From contig JACPNX010000021.1 of the NCBI GenBank assembly GCA_016185275.1, positions 1-64,000 of the forward strand: 64,000 bases of DNA. The letters are read 5' to 3'. Made by a program: the position numbers and the translations under genes. This DNA is from Actinomycetota bacterium. GTDB taxonomy: Bacteria; Actinomycetota; Acidimicrobiia; Acidimicrobiales; Iamiaceae. Every line of letters starts with the position of its first letter. The stretch's first letter is position 1. The notes under the pieces were generated by a model. That model did no database searches. It was not told the DNA's origin and was given only the letters and a program-made list of their open reading frames with translations. Positions 1 to 8,461 of the stretch are shown here, in pieces.

Positions 1-596
1 ACCTCGCCGCCGATGCCCTCCAGCAGCGCCCGGAGCGCGTAGGTGCCGTCCAAGGTGATGTCGACGTGGGCGTGGCGCTGCTCGTGGCGGCGCTGGGCGC
101 GGTCCGCGGTGCGGGCGTCGTCGGCCAGGCCCGACCAGTACGCGACGGCCCGGGTGAGATCGTCGAAGTCGAGGGTGCGGGCGTGGTCGACGAGCATCGC
201 CTCGGCGTCGGCGAACTGGTCGGCGACCTCGGCCCGGTTGGCCCGGCACAACACGTCGACCCGTTCGGCGTTGATCGAGCCTGCGGTGAACGCCTCCGCG
301 GTGGCGGGCATGGTGCGCAGCCGCCGCGCTCGCCGGCACCTGCGGTTGGCGTCGGTGCGCGAGGAGCCGGTGGCGCGTGCCAGCGCCGCGGCCGCCGACC
401 GAGACCCGTCGGCGGCCCACACCCGCCGGTTGTCCCAGGCTGCGATCAGGTTCGCTTCGGCTGCTTCGAGCCGCGAGCGCAGGCCGGCCACCTCGACCAC
501 CGCCGCGTGCAGCTCGGCGTCGCCGTGACCGCCCGCGTCGAGCCGCAGCAAGGCTTCCACACTGTCGCGAAGCTCGTCGACCACCGGCAGCGACAT
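1..596 (-). CDS. DUF222 (13E12-repeat type) protein, N-terminal part, cut by window edge
   Basis: About 198 codons are visible, starting at ATG 596 (MSLPVVDELRDSVEALL) and running off the left edge without a stop. The visible part is rich in Ala and Arg, is predicted helical, and has the DUF222 pattern: a helix ending in AAWDNRRVWAADG, then an alternating RRCRRARRL stretch and INAERVDVLCRANRAEVAD. Family members usually carry a C-terminal HNH nuclease domain, which would lie outside this window. The family is repeated many times in actinobacterial genomes and its role is unsettled; mobile or intron-like HNH activity has been proposed. A -10 hexamer lies 7 nt before the ATG, so the message may be leaderless. 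Confidence 0.8.
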   Translation of the reverse strand, partial: MSLPVVDELRDSVEALLRLDAGGHGDAELHAAVVEVAGLRSRLEAAEANLIAAWDNRRVWAADGSRSAAAALARATGSSRTDANRRCRRARRLRTMPATAEAFTAGSINAERVDVLCRANRAEVADQFADAEAMLVDHARTLDFDDLTRAVAYWSGLADDARTADRAQRRHEQRHAHVDITLDGTYALRALLEGIGGE

Positions 597-603
597 GTCT
601 ATG

Positions 604-633
604 ATCGTACTGGAGTTCGCTGCGTCGATGCAA
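604..633 (-). promoter_or_regulatory. Candidate promoter of the DUF222 gene
   Basis: On the minus strand there is a -10 hexamer TACGAT (604-609) and an 18-nt spacer from a weak -35 TTGCAT (628-633). The -10 ends 7 nt before the ATG, which predicts a leaderless transcript. Nothing else is seen between this gene and the next (597-743). Confidence 0.4.
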
Positions 634-743
634 CCCGTTTCCAGCGTCGGTTCGAGTCGCGCCTCGGAATGTCGTGGCCAGCCGTCCCCGCCGGGCCTCC
701 GAGGCAATGGCCGGTACCACGACGGGGAGCCCGGGAACGAAGG

Positions 744-1487
744 TCAGGGCTCGAGATGCGGCGCCGGCCGGCGCACCCGCAGGCGCAGCCCCCACCACGT
801 CACCCTCGCCATGGACTCCGTGATGATCGCGGCCGACATCTTCGACGTGCCGCGCACCCGGTCGGTGAAGACGATCGGGAGCTCGTACACGACCCCGCCC
901 CAGCAGGACACGCGGTACGCGATCTCGGTCATGAACGCGTAGCCGTTGGATCGTGTCGTGTCGACGTGGATGGCCTCGAGCGTGTGCGCCCGGTACGCCC
1001 GGAACCCGGAGGTGGCGTCGCTCATCGGCAGGCGAAGGATCCAGCCGGTGTACCGGTTGCCCCACCGGGACAGAAGCCTCCGGTGGACCGGCCAGTTCGG
1101 CGTCGCTCCCCCCGGCACGTACCGCGAGCCGACGGCCACGTCGGCACCCTCGTCGAGCGCGGCCAGCAGCGCAGGGATGACCCGCGGGTCGTGCGAGAAG
1201 TCGGCGTCGAGCTGCACGATGGCCTCGAAGTCACGCTTGTGCGCCCAGGCGAACGCTTCCCGGTACGCGTTGCCGAGGCCGTCCTTGACCGGGCGGCGCA
1301 GCAACTCGACGGCGCCGAGGCGCTCCCCGGCCGCCGCGGCGAGCTCCGCGGTGCCGTCCGGGCTGCCGTCGTCCACGACCAGCACCTCGGCGGCGGGCAC
1401 GGCGAGGCGCACCGCTTCGAGCAGCGGGACGATGTTCTCCGCCTCGTTGTAGGTGGGCACGACCACCACGGTCCGCACCGGGGTCAC
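744..1487 (-). CDS. GT2 polyprenyl-phosphate mannosyltransferase-like (DPM1/Ppm type)
   Basis: A 247-residue GT-A fold glycosyltransferase of family 2. The N-terminal nucleotide-sugar site is clear: VVVVPTYNEAEN at residues 7-18, VVDDGSPDGT at 37-46 and the metal-binding QLDADFSHDP at 92-101. The DADxSHxP form is typical of polyprenol/dolichol-phosphate mannose synthases, which move mannose from GDP-mannose to a lipid phosphate at the cytoplasmic membrane face. There is no C-terminal membrane domain, so it is the soluble DPM1-like form. GTG 1487 is chosen because it directly precedes the family's conserved first strand; an upstream in-frame extension is low-complexity and would run into the next gene. 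It lies 16 nt downstream of the DPPR synthase gene, probably in one operon. The sugar specificity is inferred. Confidence 0.85.
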   Translation of the reverse strand: MTPVRTVVVVPTYNEAENIVPLLEAVRLAVPAAEVLVVDDGSPDGTAELAAAAGERLGAVELLRRPVKDGLGNAYREAFAWAHKRDFEAIVQLDADFSHDPRVIPALLAALDEGADVAVGSRYVPGGATPNWPVHRRLLSRWGNRYTGWILRLPMSDATSGFRAYRAHTLEAIHVDTTRSNGYAFMTEIAYRVSCWGGVVYELPIVFTDRVRGTSKMSAAIITESMARVTWWGLRLRVRRPAPHLEP

Positions 1488-1503
1488 GCTACCCGGGCAC
1501 CGG

Positions 1504-2514
1504 TCAGCCGACGTAGATGCCCGCGGCGAACACGGCCAGCCAGATGATGCCGAAGACCTGCAGCGCGCGGTCACCGAGGACCAGCTCCTCAGGGGCCCCG
1601 CCCCGACCGGCGTCGACGAGGAGAGCGTAGCGCAGCAGCGCCAGGATCCACGGCACGATCGACAGCTGGAACCACGGGATCGAGCTGCTCGACAGGTCGG
1701 CCTTCTCGAAGGCCCACAACGAGTAGGCCACGAACACGACCCCGGAGCTGACCGCCCGCAGGTACGCGAGGTACGACGACGTGTACTGGCCCAGAGCGGC
1801 CCGGGTGCCCGGGGCGTCGTCGCCCATCTCGTCGAGCTCGGCCTGGCGCTTGCCCGACACCATGAACAGCGACCCGAAGATGGTCATGATGAAGAACCAC
1901 TCGGAGATCTCGATGCCGGTGGCCGCGCCCCCGGCCAGCGCCCGCAGCACGAACCCGGCGGCGACGCTCACCATGTCCACCACCGCCACGTGCTTGAGCC
2001 AGACGGTGTAGCTGGCGGTGAGCACGACGTAGGTGGCGACGACCACGCCGAGCTGCCAGGCCACAGCCACGGCCAGCCCGAGCCCGCCGGCGAGCAGGAC
2101 CAGCCCGACGGCGCGGGCCACGCCGAGCGGGATCTCCCCGGCCGCCACCGGTCGCAGCCGCTTGGAGGGATGGCGCCGGTCGGCGGCCACGTCCCGGACG
2201 TCGTTGAGGTAGTACGTCCCGGACGCGACGAGGCAGAAGGCCACGAAGGTGAGCGCCGTGCGCCAGATCACGTCGCCCTGGCGCAGCATCCCGGAGGCCC
2301 CCGGCGCCGAGACGACGAGCAGGTTCTTGACCCACTGCCGCGGGCGGGCCTCCGCCAGCAGGGCGGCGGCACGCGAGCGGGGCCGGGCGCCCGGGCCGTC
2401 GCAGGCGGATGGCTCGGCTCGGGCGCGGGATGGCTCGGCCCCGGCGCGGGAACGCTCGGACCCGGCGCGGCCACGAGGCCTGGTCGCCCGGCGAGGCTCC
2501 CCGGTCACCTGCAT
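1504..2514 (-). CDS. ubiA: Decaprenyl-phosphate phosphoribosyltransferase (UbiA superfamily)
   Basis: A 336-residue membrane prenyl-transferase-fold protein. It carries the DPPR synthase signature NDVRDVAADRRHPSKRLRP (about 104-122), whose Asp residues bind Mg-PRPP, and a second polar site around SGKRQAELDEMGDDAPG. The enzyme joins PRPP to decaprenyl phosphate, the first committed step to decaprenyl-phosphoryl-arabinose, the donor for arabinan. Residues 9-48 are a low-complexity Arg/Ala/Ser/Glu/Pro tail not expected in the family. The ATG at 2514 overlaps the upstream stop by 10 nt; a GTG at 2508 would make a GTGA overlap and is an alternative. Together with the AftD gene at 14.6 kb this implies arabinan synthesis; the DprE1/DprE2 epimerase is not in this window. 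Confidence 0.9.
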   Translation of the reverse strand: MQVTGEPRRATRPRGRAGSERSRAGAEPSRARAEPSACDGPGARPRSRAAALLAEARPRQWVKNLLVVSAPGASGMLRQGDVIWRTALTFVAFCLVASGTYYLNDVRDVAADRRHPSKRLRPVAAGEIPLGVARAVGLVLLAGGLGLAVAVAWQLGVVVATYVVLTASYTVWLKHVAVVDMVSVAAGFVLRALAGGAATGIEISEWFFIMTIFGSLFMVSGKRQAELDEMGDDAPGTRAALGQYTSSYLAYLRAVSSGVVFVAYSLWAFEKADLSSSSIPWFQLSIVPWILALLRYALLVDAGRGGAPEELVLGDRALQVFGIIWLAVFAAGIYVG

Positions 2515-4253
2515 CGCCGGTAGAGCAGGAAGTAGGTCGTGCCCTTGCTGGCGTAGCTGCCCACCCGGCAGAACCGGCGGGCCACGACGCGGTTCGGCTC
2601 GTCGGGCCCGAACTTCCTCGCGTCGTTGGGTTCGCTCCAGTTGTCCCAGACGTGGCTCAGCACGAGCCAGTCCGCGCCGGCCACCTCCTCGGCCAGGCCC
2701 GACCCCGGTGCGTTGGCCACGCCCGGGTCCATCTCGATGTAGCGGGTCGCCGGTGTCAGCTCCGGGAACAGGTAGTAGATGTAGGCGTCGCTGTAGGGCG
2801 TCTTGCGCAGGTCCGCCGTCCCCACGAACAGCCGCTGGCCCGGGCGCGCCCGCCTCGACAGGTCGTTCACCAGGGCCTGGGCGGCCGGCGTGATCGGCTC
2901 GCTGCCCAGGTAGAAGAGGCGGTCGCCGCGGCGCACGTCGTACCCGAAGTAGTCCTGGGTGAACGTCTGGCGCGTCAGCTCGGTCCACGTGCGAACCGTG
3001 AAGAACGGCATGACGCCGAACAGCACGACGACGGCGGTGATCGCGGCCACCACCGTCGGAACCGTCCGGCGACGGACGGCGCCGCGGCCGCGGACCACCT
3101 CCGCCACGAACAGGGGCAGCAGGCCGATCGGCACCGCGCTTACCCAGGCGAGGTGGGTCGTGTCCGGTCGCTGGATGGCCTGGGGCAGCATGCCGAGGCC
3201 GAGGAGCGCCGAGGCGAGCAGGACGCGCGCCGCCACGCTGCCGGCGTCGGCCCGCACCCGCCGGGCGCCGACCACGACCTCCCCGATCGCGGCCGCCGGC
3301 AGCAACCAGAACCACAGCACCACCTGCTTCGGCCCCGCGATGGCCGGCAGCGACCAGCCCGGTGTGACGAGCTGGGCCACCGACTGGAGCGCACCGTCGT
3401 AGTGCCCCCAGGAAGGGGGCGCCGGGAGGCGGCGCCCCCCGCGCAGGTTGAACACGGGGTCGATCAGCATGCCCTCGATGGCCCGGCCCGGGCCGGCCAT
3501 GGCCAGCTGCACGCCGTACCCGGCACCGGCCACCACGACGAGGCCCGCGAGCAGCCGGGTGACCTGGGGCCGCGGCAGGCCCCAGATGGCCGCGCCGTAC
3601 CCGAGGACGACCGCGAGGACCAGATCCGGGCGGTACAGGAGGGCGGCGCCGCCGAACCCGCCGGCCACCAGCATGAGCCGGGTGGCGGCCTGCTCGGCCG
3701 CGGGTCCGCCGGCGGCCAGGCGCTGGCGGGCCCACAGCGCGAAGACGAGGCCCCACAGCGCCAGCGCCACACCGCCCACCCACGCCAGCGCCGCCAGCCC
3801 GACGGTCGTGATCGTCACCATCGCGGCCACGACCCCGCAGATCACCGCGAAACGCCGGCCCCAGCGCAGCGCCAGCGTGAAGACGGCGCCGATGACCGCG
3901 AGCTGCTGGACCAACCCCACCGAGCGCTCGACCGCGAGGGCGGTGCCGGCCAGCCGGTAGACGGCGGCGAGGACCCAGAGGCTGCCGGGCCCGTAGAGGT
4001 GGAGGAAGTCGCGGTTGGGCACGTCACCCCGCAGGACCCGTTCGGGGAAGACGAGCATGAACCCCTCTTCCATCGGGGAGCCGCTCTGCTTGAACAGGGC
4101 CCGCAGCGGGAGCGCGACGAAGGCGGCCACGATCAGCGCCGCGGCCCCGGTCCCCCAGCGCCGCCCGGGCGGCGGCGCCGGCGCCGGCTCGGCGGTGCGC
4201 TCGGATCGTGCAGGCGCGCGGCGCGGGCGAGGCGGAGCAGGGGGTGCGTCCAA
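2505..4253 (-). CDS. GT-C-type multi-pass membrane glycosyltransferase (putative)
   Basis: About 582 residues with many hydrophobic segments. The first periplasmic loop contains MEEGFMLVFPERVLRGD followed by NRDFLHLYGPGSLW, the acidic-loop arrangement of GT-C enzymes that use polyprenyl-phosphate sugars. A soluble C-terminal region of about 150 residues contains YSDAYIYYLFPELTPATRY. The start is uncertain: TTG 4253 gives DAPPAPPRPRRAP before the first membrane helix, and a -10 TACCAT lies 9 nt upstream, which fits a leaderless start. No conventional ATG or GTG is placed better. It is transcribed toward ubiA and overlaps it. The substrate is unknown; an arabinosyl or mannosyl lipid donor is an inference from context. 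Confidence 0.75.
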   Translation of the reverse strand: MDAPPAPPRPRRAPARSERTAEPAPAPPPGRRWGTGAAALIVAAFVALPLRALFKQSGSPMEEGFMLVFPERVLRGDVPNRDFLHLYGPGSLWVLAAVYRLAGTALAVERSVGLVQQLAVIGAVFTLALRWGRRFAVICGVVAAMVTITTVGLAALAWVGGVALALWGLVFALWARQRLAAGGPAAEQAATRLMLVAGGFGGAALLYRPDLVLAVVLGYGAAIWGLPRPQVTRLLAGLVVVAGAGYGVQLAMAGPGRAIEGMLIDPVFNLRGGRRLPAPPSWGHYDGALQSVAQLVTPGWSLPAIAGPKQVVLWFWLLPAAAIGEVVVGARRVRADAGSVAARVLLASALLGLGMLPQAIQRPDTTHLAWVSAVPIGLLPLFVAEVVRGRGAVRRRTVPTVVAAITAVVVLFGVMPFFTVRTWTELTRQTFTQDYFGYDVRRGDRLFYLGSEPITPAAQALVNDLSRRARPGQRLFVGTADLRKTPYSDAYIYYLFPELTPATRYIEMDPGVANAPGSGLAEEVAGADWLVLSHVWDNWSEPNDARKFGPDEPNRVVARRFCRVGSYASKGTTYFLLYRRCR

Positions 4254-4262
4254 GGCGAGGCG

Positions 4263-4268
4263 ATGGTA
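4263..4268 (-). promoter_or_regulatory. Candidate -10 for leaderless GT-C gene
   Basis: The minus strand reads TACCAT, 9 nt before the TTG at 4253. It is one half of a divergent promoter region of about 100 bp with the -10 at 4347. No clear -35 is seen. Confidence 0.35.
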
Positions 4269-4346
4269 GCGGCGGCCGCGCGGCGCCCACGGGACCCGGG
4301 CCCGACTCGTGCTCCGCGGTGCCCCGAGGCGCAGGCGGGCCACTCG

Positions 4347-4352
4347 TATACT
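4347..4352 (+). promoter_or_regulatory. -10 hexamer for leaderless GT-C gene
   Basis: TATACT, a near-consensus -10, ends 8 nt before ATG 4361. No Shine-Dalgarno sequence intervenes, so transcription probably starts at or next to the ATG. This supports the choice of start. Confidence 0.55.
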
Positions 4353-4360
4353 CGCCCGCC

Positions 4361-6433
4361 ATGGCCCCGGTCGCCCCGCACACCGGCGCGCGCGGGGACG
4401 GGGCGGGCGACACGGGAGACGCGGGAGACACGGGCGAGGCGGGCAACACAGGCGAGGCGGGCGCGCGGGACGCCGGAGCCGGGGTCGCGCCGGGCGGGCG
4501 AGGTCACGCACGCGCCGCCACCACGACTCCGCCGGCGGCCGGCGCTGACGCCGACCCGGTGGGTGGACCTGCGCCTGCTGGTGCACCGGTGGCGCGCTCG
4601 GGCGCATCGCGCTGGGCCGGCCTGCGCCTCGCCGCGTTGGCCGCGGTGATCGTCGCCCCGCTCGCGGTCGGGCTCGCCGCGCTCCGCCGTCCCCGCTGGT
4701 ATCCGATCCTGGACCTGGCCATGACCGAGCTGCGCGTGCGCGACGTGTTCACGTCACGCACGCCGCTCATCGGCCTCCCGGGGCGCATCGGCGTGCTGGG
4801 CCAGAAGCAGGGCAGCCACCCGGGACCGCTCAGCTTCTGGTTGCTCGCGCCGGTCTACCGGCTGCTCGGTTCGAGCGCGTGGGCGATGGAGGTCGGCACG
4901 GTCGTGCTCCACCTGGCCGCCATCGCACTGGCCCTGTGGCTGGCGCACCGTCGGGGCGGCCAGGGCCTCGCGCTGGGTCTGGCCGCCGGGCTCGCCGTGC
5001 TGGTCCGCTCCTACGGCGCCTCCGCGCTCACGCAGCCGTGGAACCCGTACCTGCCGCTGCTGTGGTGGACGGTGGTGCTGCTCGCCGTGTGGTGCGTGCT
5101 GTGCGGAGACATGGTCGGGCTGCCCGTGGCGGTCGCCGCCGGTTCGCTCGCGGCACAGACGCACCTGCCCTATGTCGGCCTGGCCGGTGGCATGGGCCTG
5201 CTGGCACTGGTCGGCGTCGTGCTCGCCTTCCGCCGCGCCGAGCCCGGCGGGCCGCGCCGGCGCGTGGCGTTCTGGCTGGGCGGGTCGATCGCGCTCGGCC
5301 TGGTGCTGTGGTCCGGGCCGATCATCGACCAGCTCACGGTCGAGCCGGCCAACGGCACGTTGCTCGTCGACTACTTCCGCAACCCGCCGGAGGATCCGGT
5401 CGGCTTGGCGACCGGTGTGCGGATGTTGCTGCTGCACCTCGACGTGTGGCGGTTGGTGACCGCGCAGGGAGCCAACACACCGTCGCTCGCGGCGGCTGCC
5501 AGCGCGCCGGCCGGCTCGCTGGTGCCGGGCGCCGTGGTGCTGGCCCTCTTCGGAGCCAGCGCCGTCGCCGCGTGGCGCCTGCGCCACCGGGCTCTCGTGC
5601 GGCTCCACGTCGTGGTCGCCTTCGCGCTCGGCCTCGGCGCCGTCTCCATCAGCCGGATCTTCGGCCTGCTCTGGTACTACCTCATGATCTGGGCGTGGGG
5701 CATCACGACCCTCCTCGTGGTGGCCGTGGGCTGGACGCTGGCCGAGGTGGTCCGGCGCCGGCTGGCCCCGGGCGCCCGCTTGCGCGCGGCACGGGTCGCC
5801 GCCGGCGGTCTGGTCGTCGTGCTGGTCACTTCGTCCACGGTGCTGGGGGTCGACGCGGCGAGCGTCGACCAACCCGCACCCCAGCTCTCAGCGGCGATGG
5901 CCGGCATCGTGCCGAAGGTGGTCGCGCAGATGGCCGACGGGTCGAGGCCGGGACTGGGGCGCGACGAGCGCTACCTCGTCACCTGGACCGACGCCATGCA
6001 CATCGGGTCGCAGGGCATCGCGCTGGTCGACGAGCTCGAGCGTGACGGGTTCGACGTGGGTGTGCTGTCGTCATGGGCGGTTCCGGTCGGTCGGTCGCGG
6101 GCTCGCACCCGGGCGCAAGCCACCTCGCTCGTGCACCTCGCCACCGGCCGCTACGTCGAGCGCTGGCGGGCCAAGCCAGGGGTCGTCCAGCTCGCCTCCG
6201 TGGATCTGCGCACGCCGGCCCAGCGGGCGGAGTTCGAGCGGCTGCGGTCCCGCGCCATCGTCGCCCTCCGCGCCGCGGGTCGCAGCGACGTCGTGGCCAA
6301 CGTCGACGCCAACCTCTTCGCCGCCGCCATCGATCCCCGCATCCCTGGCGACGTCGCCGACGAGCTCTCCCGGATGCTCGACATCGGGGGGCCGACCGCC
6401 GTGTTCGTCGCGCCTCCCGACACGGCGGACTGA
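4361..6433 (+). CDS. GT-C-like multi-pass membrane protein
   Basis: A 690-residue protein. Residues 8-35 are an acidic Gly/Asp/Glu/Thr low-complexity run with repeats of the form GDTGDAG and GEAGNTG, followed by an Ala/Pro linker and then many hydrophobic helices. The first extracytoplasmic loop holds the acidic TELRVRDVF and the motif SHPGPLSFWLLAPVYRL, shared in form with the next gene (NNPGPLLFDLFALPVRI), so the two are paralogues. The soluble C-terminal domain (about 500-690) begins near QLSAAMAGIVPKVVAQM. This layout resembles GT-C transferases of the mannosyl/arabinosyl type, but I cannot name a substrate. The ATG is set by the TATACT -10 eight nt upstream. The next gene starts 4 nt after the stop. 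Confidence 0.75.
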   Translation: MAPVAPHTGARGDGAGDTGDAGDTGEAGNTGEAGARDAGAGVAPGGRGHARAATTTPPAAGADADPVGGPAPAGAPVARSGASRWAGLRLAALAAVIVAPLAVGLAALRRPRWYPILDLAMTELRVRDVFTSRTPLIGLPGRIGVLGQKQGSHPGPLSFWLLAPVYRLLGSSAWAMEVGTVVLHLAAIALALWLAHRRGGQGLALGLAAGLAVLVRSYGASALTQPWNPYLPLLWWTVVLLAVWCVLCGDMVGLPVAVAAGSLAAQTHLPYVGLAGGMGLLALVGVVLAFRRAEPGGPRRRVAFWLGGSIALGLVLWSGPIIDQLTVEPANGTLLVDYFRNPPEDPVGLATGVRMLLLHLDVWRLVTAQGANTPSLAAAASAPAGSLVPGAVVLALFGASAVAAWRLRHRALVRLHVVVAFALGLGAVSISRIFGLLWYYLMIWAWGITTLLVVAVGWTLAEVVRRRLAPGARLRAARVAAGGLVVVLVTSSTVLGVDAASVDQPAPQLSAAMAGIVPKVVAQMADGSRPGLGRDERYLVTWTDAMHIGSQGIALVDELERDGFDVGVLSSWAVPVGRSRARTRAQATSLVHLATGRYVERWRAKPGVVQLASVDLRTPAQRAEFERLRSRAIVALRAAGRSDVVANVDANLFAAAIDPRIPGDVADELSRMLDIGGPTAVFVAPPDTAD

Positions 6434-6436
6434 TCG

Positions 6437-8461
6437 GTGAGCGCTCCCCCGGCCGCGGCCGAGGCCGCCCCGGCTCCGGTCACGGCCGCTCCTCCGGACC
6501 GGCGCGACGACGTCCTGTTCGCCGTCGCGGTGCTCGTCGCGCTGGCGCCGATCGCGGTTGCGCTCTGGCGTGCCGCGACGCAGGGCTGGGCTCCGATCGG
6601 CGACAACGGCTACTTCGTGATCCGGGCCCGGGACGTCGGCACGGCGAACAATCCCCTGCTCGGCACGTGGACGTCGGCCTCGATCGGCTCGGGATCGAAC
6701 TTCAACAACCCCGGTCCGCTCCTGTTCGACCTCTTCGCGCTGCCGGTGCGGATCTTCGGGAGCCGCATGGGCGTGGCGGTGGGAGCGGCGGCGCTCAACG
6801 GCGCCGCCGTCGTGGGCACCGGCCTCGCGGCTCGTCGCCGGGCGGGATCCGTCGTCGGCATCGGTGCGGTCCTGGCGGCCACCGGGCTGGCGTGGACGAT
6901 GGGCAGCGCGCTGCTGGTGGATCCGTGGCAGCCGCACAGCCTGCTCCTGGTGTTCCTGCTCGGTCTCGTCCTCGTCTGGGCCGTCGCCTGCGGTGACGCG
7001 TGGGCACTGCCATGGGCGGTCGCCGTGGCCAGCGTGGTGCTCGAGACGCACCTCAGCTACCTCGTGCTGGTGGCGGCGCTCGGAGCGTGGGCGGTGCTGG
7101 GGTTCACGTCGGCTCTCCGGGCGCAGCGGCGGCTGGCGCCCGACGGCTGGCCGGAGCACCGGCGCGGCGCGGTGCGCGGCGTGGCCGTCGCTGCCGGCGT
7201 GGCCGCGGTGGCCTGGGCGCAGCCGCTCTACGAGCAGGTCACCGCCGAGGGCGGCGGCAACCTCAGCCGGCTCGCCAGCCACGCGACGGGCTCCGGGCGC
7301 GTCATCGGTCTGCGGCTCGGCGCCCGGGTGGTGGCCGACGTGCTGGCCGTCCCCCCCTTCTGGCTGCGCACGTCGTTCGCGCAGGCGTTGCGGCCCGCGC
7401 CGGCCGTGCCCGCCGGGCGCTCGCAGTACCCGACGCTCAGCCCCTCCGCGCCGGCTGCGCTCGCCCTCCTCGCCGCGCTGGCGCTGGTGCTGGCCCTCGC
7501 CGCCTGGCAGGCCCGCCGGCGCAACCAGGCCGAGGTCGCGCGAGCCCTGGTCACGGCGCTCGTGGCCGTCGGCGCCGGGCTGGTGACGGCCTGGCGGCTC
7601 CCCAAGGGACTGCTCGGTCTGCCCGTCCACCAGTTCCGCTGGCTGTGGCCGATCGCGGCCTTCACCACGTTCTCCCTCGGCCTGGCCGTCGCCACCGCGG
7701 CCCGGCGACCGCGATCGGCGCCCGGCCGGCGGTGGGCGGGGCGGCGCCTCGCCGCGGTGGTGCTCACCGTGGCCACCGCGGTCGTGGCCGCCCTCGCGGT
7801 CCCCGCCTGGAACGCGCATGTGGGCCCGAGCCAGGACTCCTGGGCCATGCCGGTCGTGCTTCGTCTCCAGGAGCGCATGGGTGTGCTCCGCGACGACGGG
7901 CCGCTGCTGCTCGACATCCGCGGCCTGCGCTTCGGTGAGCCCTTCAGCGGTCCGGTCATGGCCGAGCTCCAGCGGCGGGGCATCCCGTTCGTCGTCGACG
8001 ACGAAGGCATGGTCCGCCAGGTCGGCGAGCGCCGCCGCGCCAAGGGCGGCGAGACACGGCTGTTGATCCGCGAGGGCGACGCCGCGCTGAGCACGCCGGC
8101 GGGCCTGGCCCGGCACGTCCTCGTGCAGGGCCTGAGCGACCGCGAGCGCCGGGAGATGGACCGCCTGCGGCTGCTCGTGGCGCAGCACCTGCGCGCGGTC
8201 GGCCGCGTGCCGCTCAACGCCCGGGGCCGCCAGGTCGTGGCGGCGCGCTCGCAGGCGACCCTGCGCAGGATCATCGGTCGTGACGACGTGGGAGCACTGC
8301 TCGCCTACCGCGGGCTGAGCCTGCTCGTCAGCAATGATCTGCTCGTGCTCGACCCCGCCTGGCAACGCCGCTTCGACCGGTACGTCGAGCTCCAGACGCG
8401 CTGGGACCGGGCCACCGTCGGCCTGTTCCTCGCCCCGCCGAGGGCGCAGGGCGGTCCGTGA
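6437..8461 (+). CDS. GT-C-like multi-pass membrane protein, paralogue of the preceding gene
   Basis: 674 residues from GTG 6437, 3 nt after the upstream stop. It has the same plan as its neighbour: a short Ala/Pro head, a first membrane helix near residues 25-45, a loop with GDNGYFVIRARDVGTANNPLLG and NNPGPLLFDLFALP, many further helices, and a soluble tail from about 470 with LRLQERMGVLRDDGPLLLDI. The shared PGPL loop motif shows common ancestry by duplication. A membrane glycosyltransferase or a glycan-handling membrane protein is the best reading. Its stop overlaps the GTG of the next gene by 4 nt, so the three genes are translationally linked. Confidence 0.72.
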   Translation: MSAPPAAAEAAPAPVTAAPPDRRDDVLFAVAVLVALAPIAVALWRAATQGWAPIGDNGYFVIRARDVGTANNPLLGTWTSASIGSGSNFNNPGPLLFDLFALPVRIFGSRMGVAVGAAALNGAAVVGTGLAARRRAGSVVGIGAVLAATGLAWTMGSALLVDPWQPHSLLLVFLLGLVLVWAVACGDAWALPWAVAVASVVLETHLSYLVLVAALGAWAVLGFTSALRAQRRLAPDGWPEHRRGAVRGVAVAAGVAAVAWAQPLYEQVTAEGGGNLSRLASHATGSGRVIGLRLGARVVADVLAVPPFWLRTSFAQALRPAPAVPAGRSQYPTLSPSAPAALALLAALALVLALAAWQARRRNQAEVARALVTALVAVGAGLVTAWRLPKGLLGLPVHQFRWLWPIAAFTTFSLGLAVATAARRPRSAPGRRWAGRRLAAVVLTVATAVVAALAVPAWNAHVGPSQDSWAMPVVLRLQERMGVLRDDGPLLLDIRGLRFGEPFSGPVMAELQRRGIPFVVDDEGMVRQVGERRRAKGGETRLLIREGDAALSTPAGLARHVLVQGLSDRERREMDRLRLLVAQHLRAVGRVPLNARGRQVVAARSQATLRRIIGRDDVGALLAYRGLSLLVSNDLLVLDPAWQRRFDRYVELQTRWDRATVGLFLAPPRAQGGP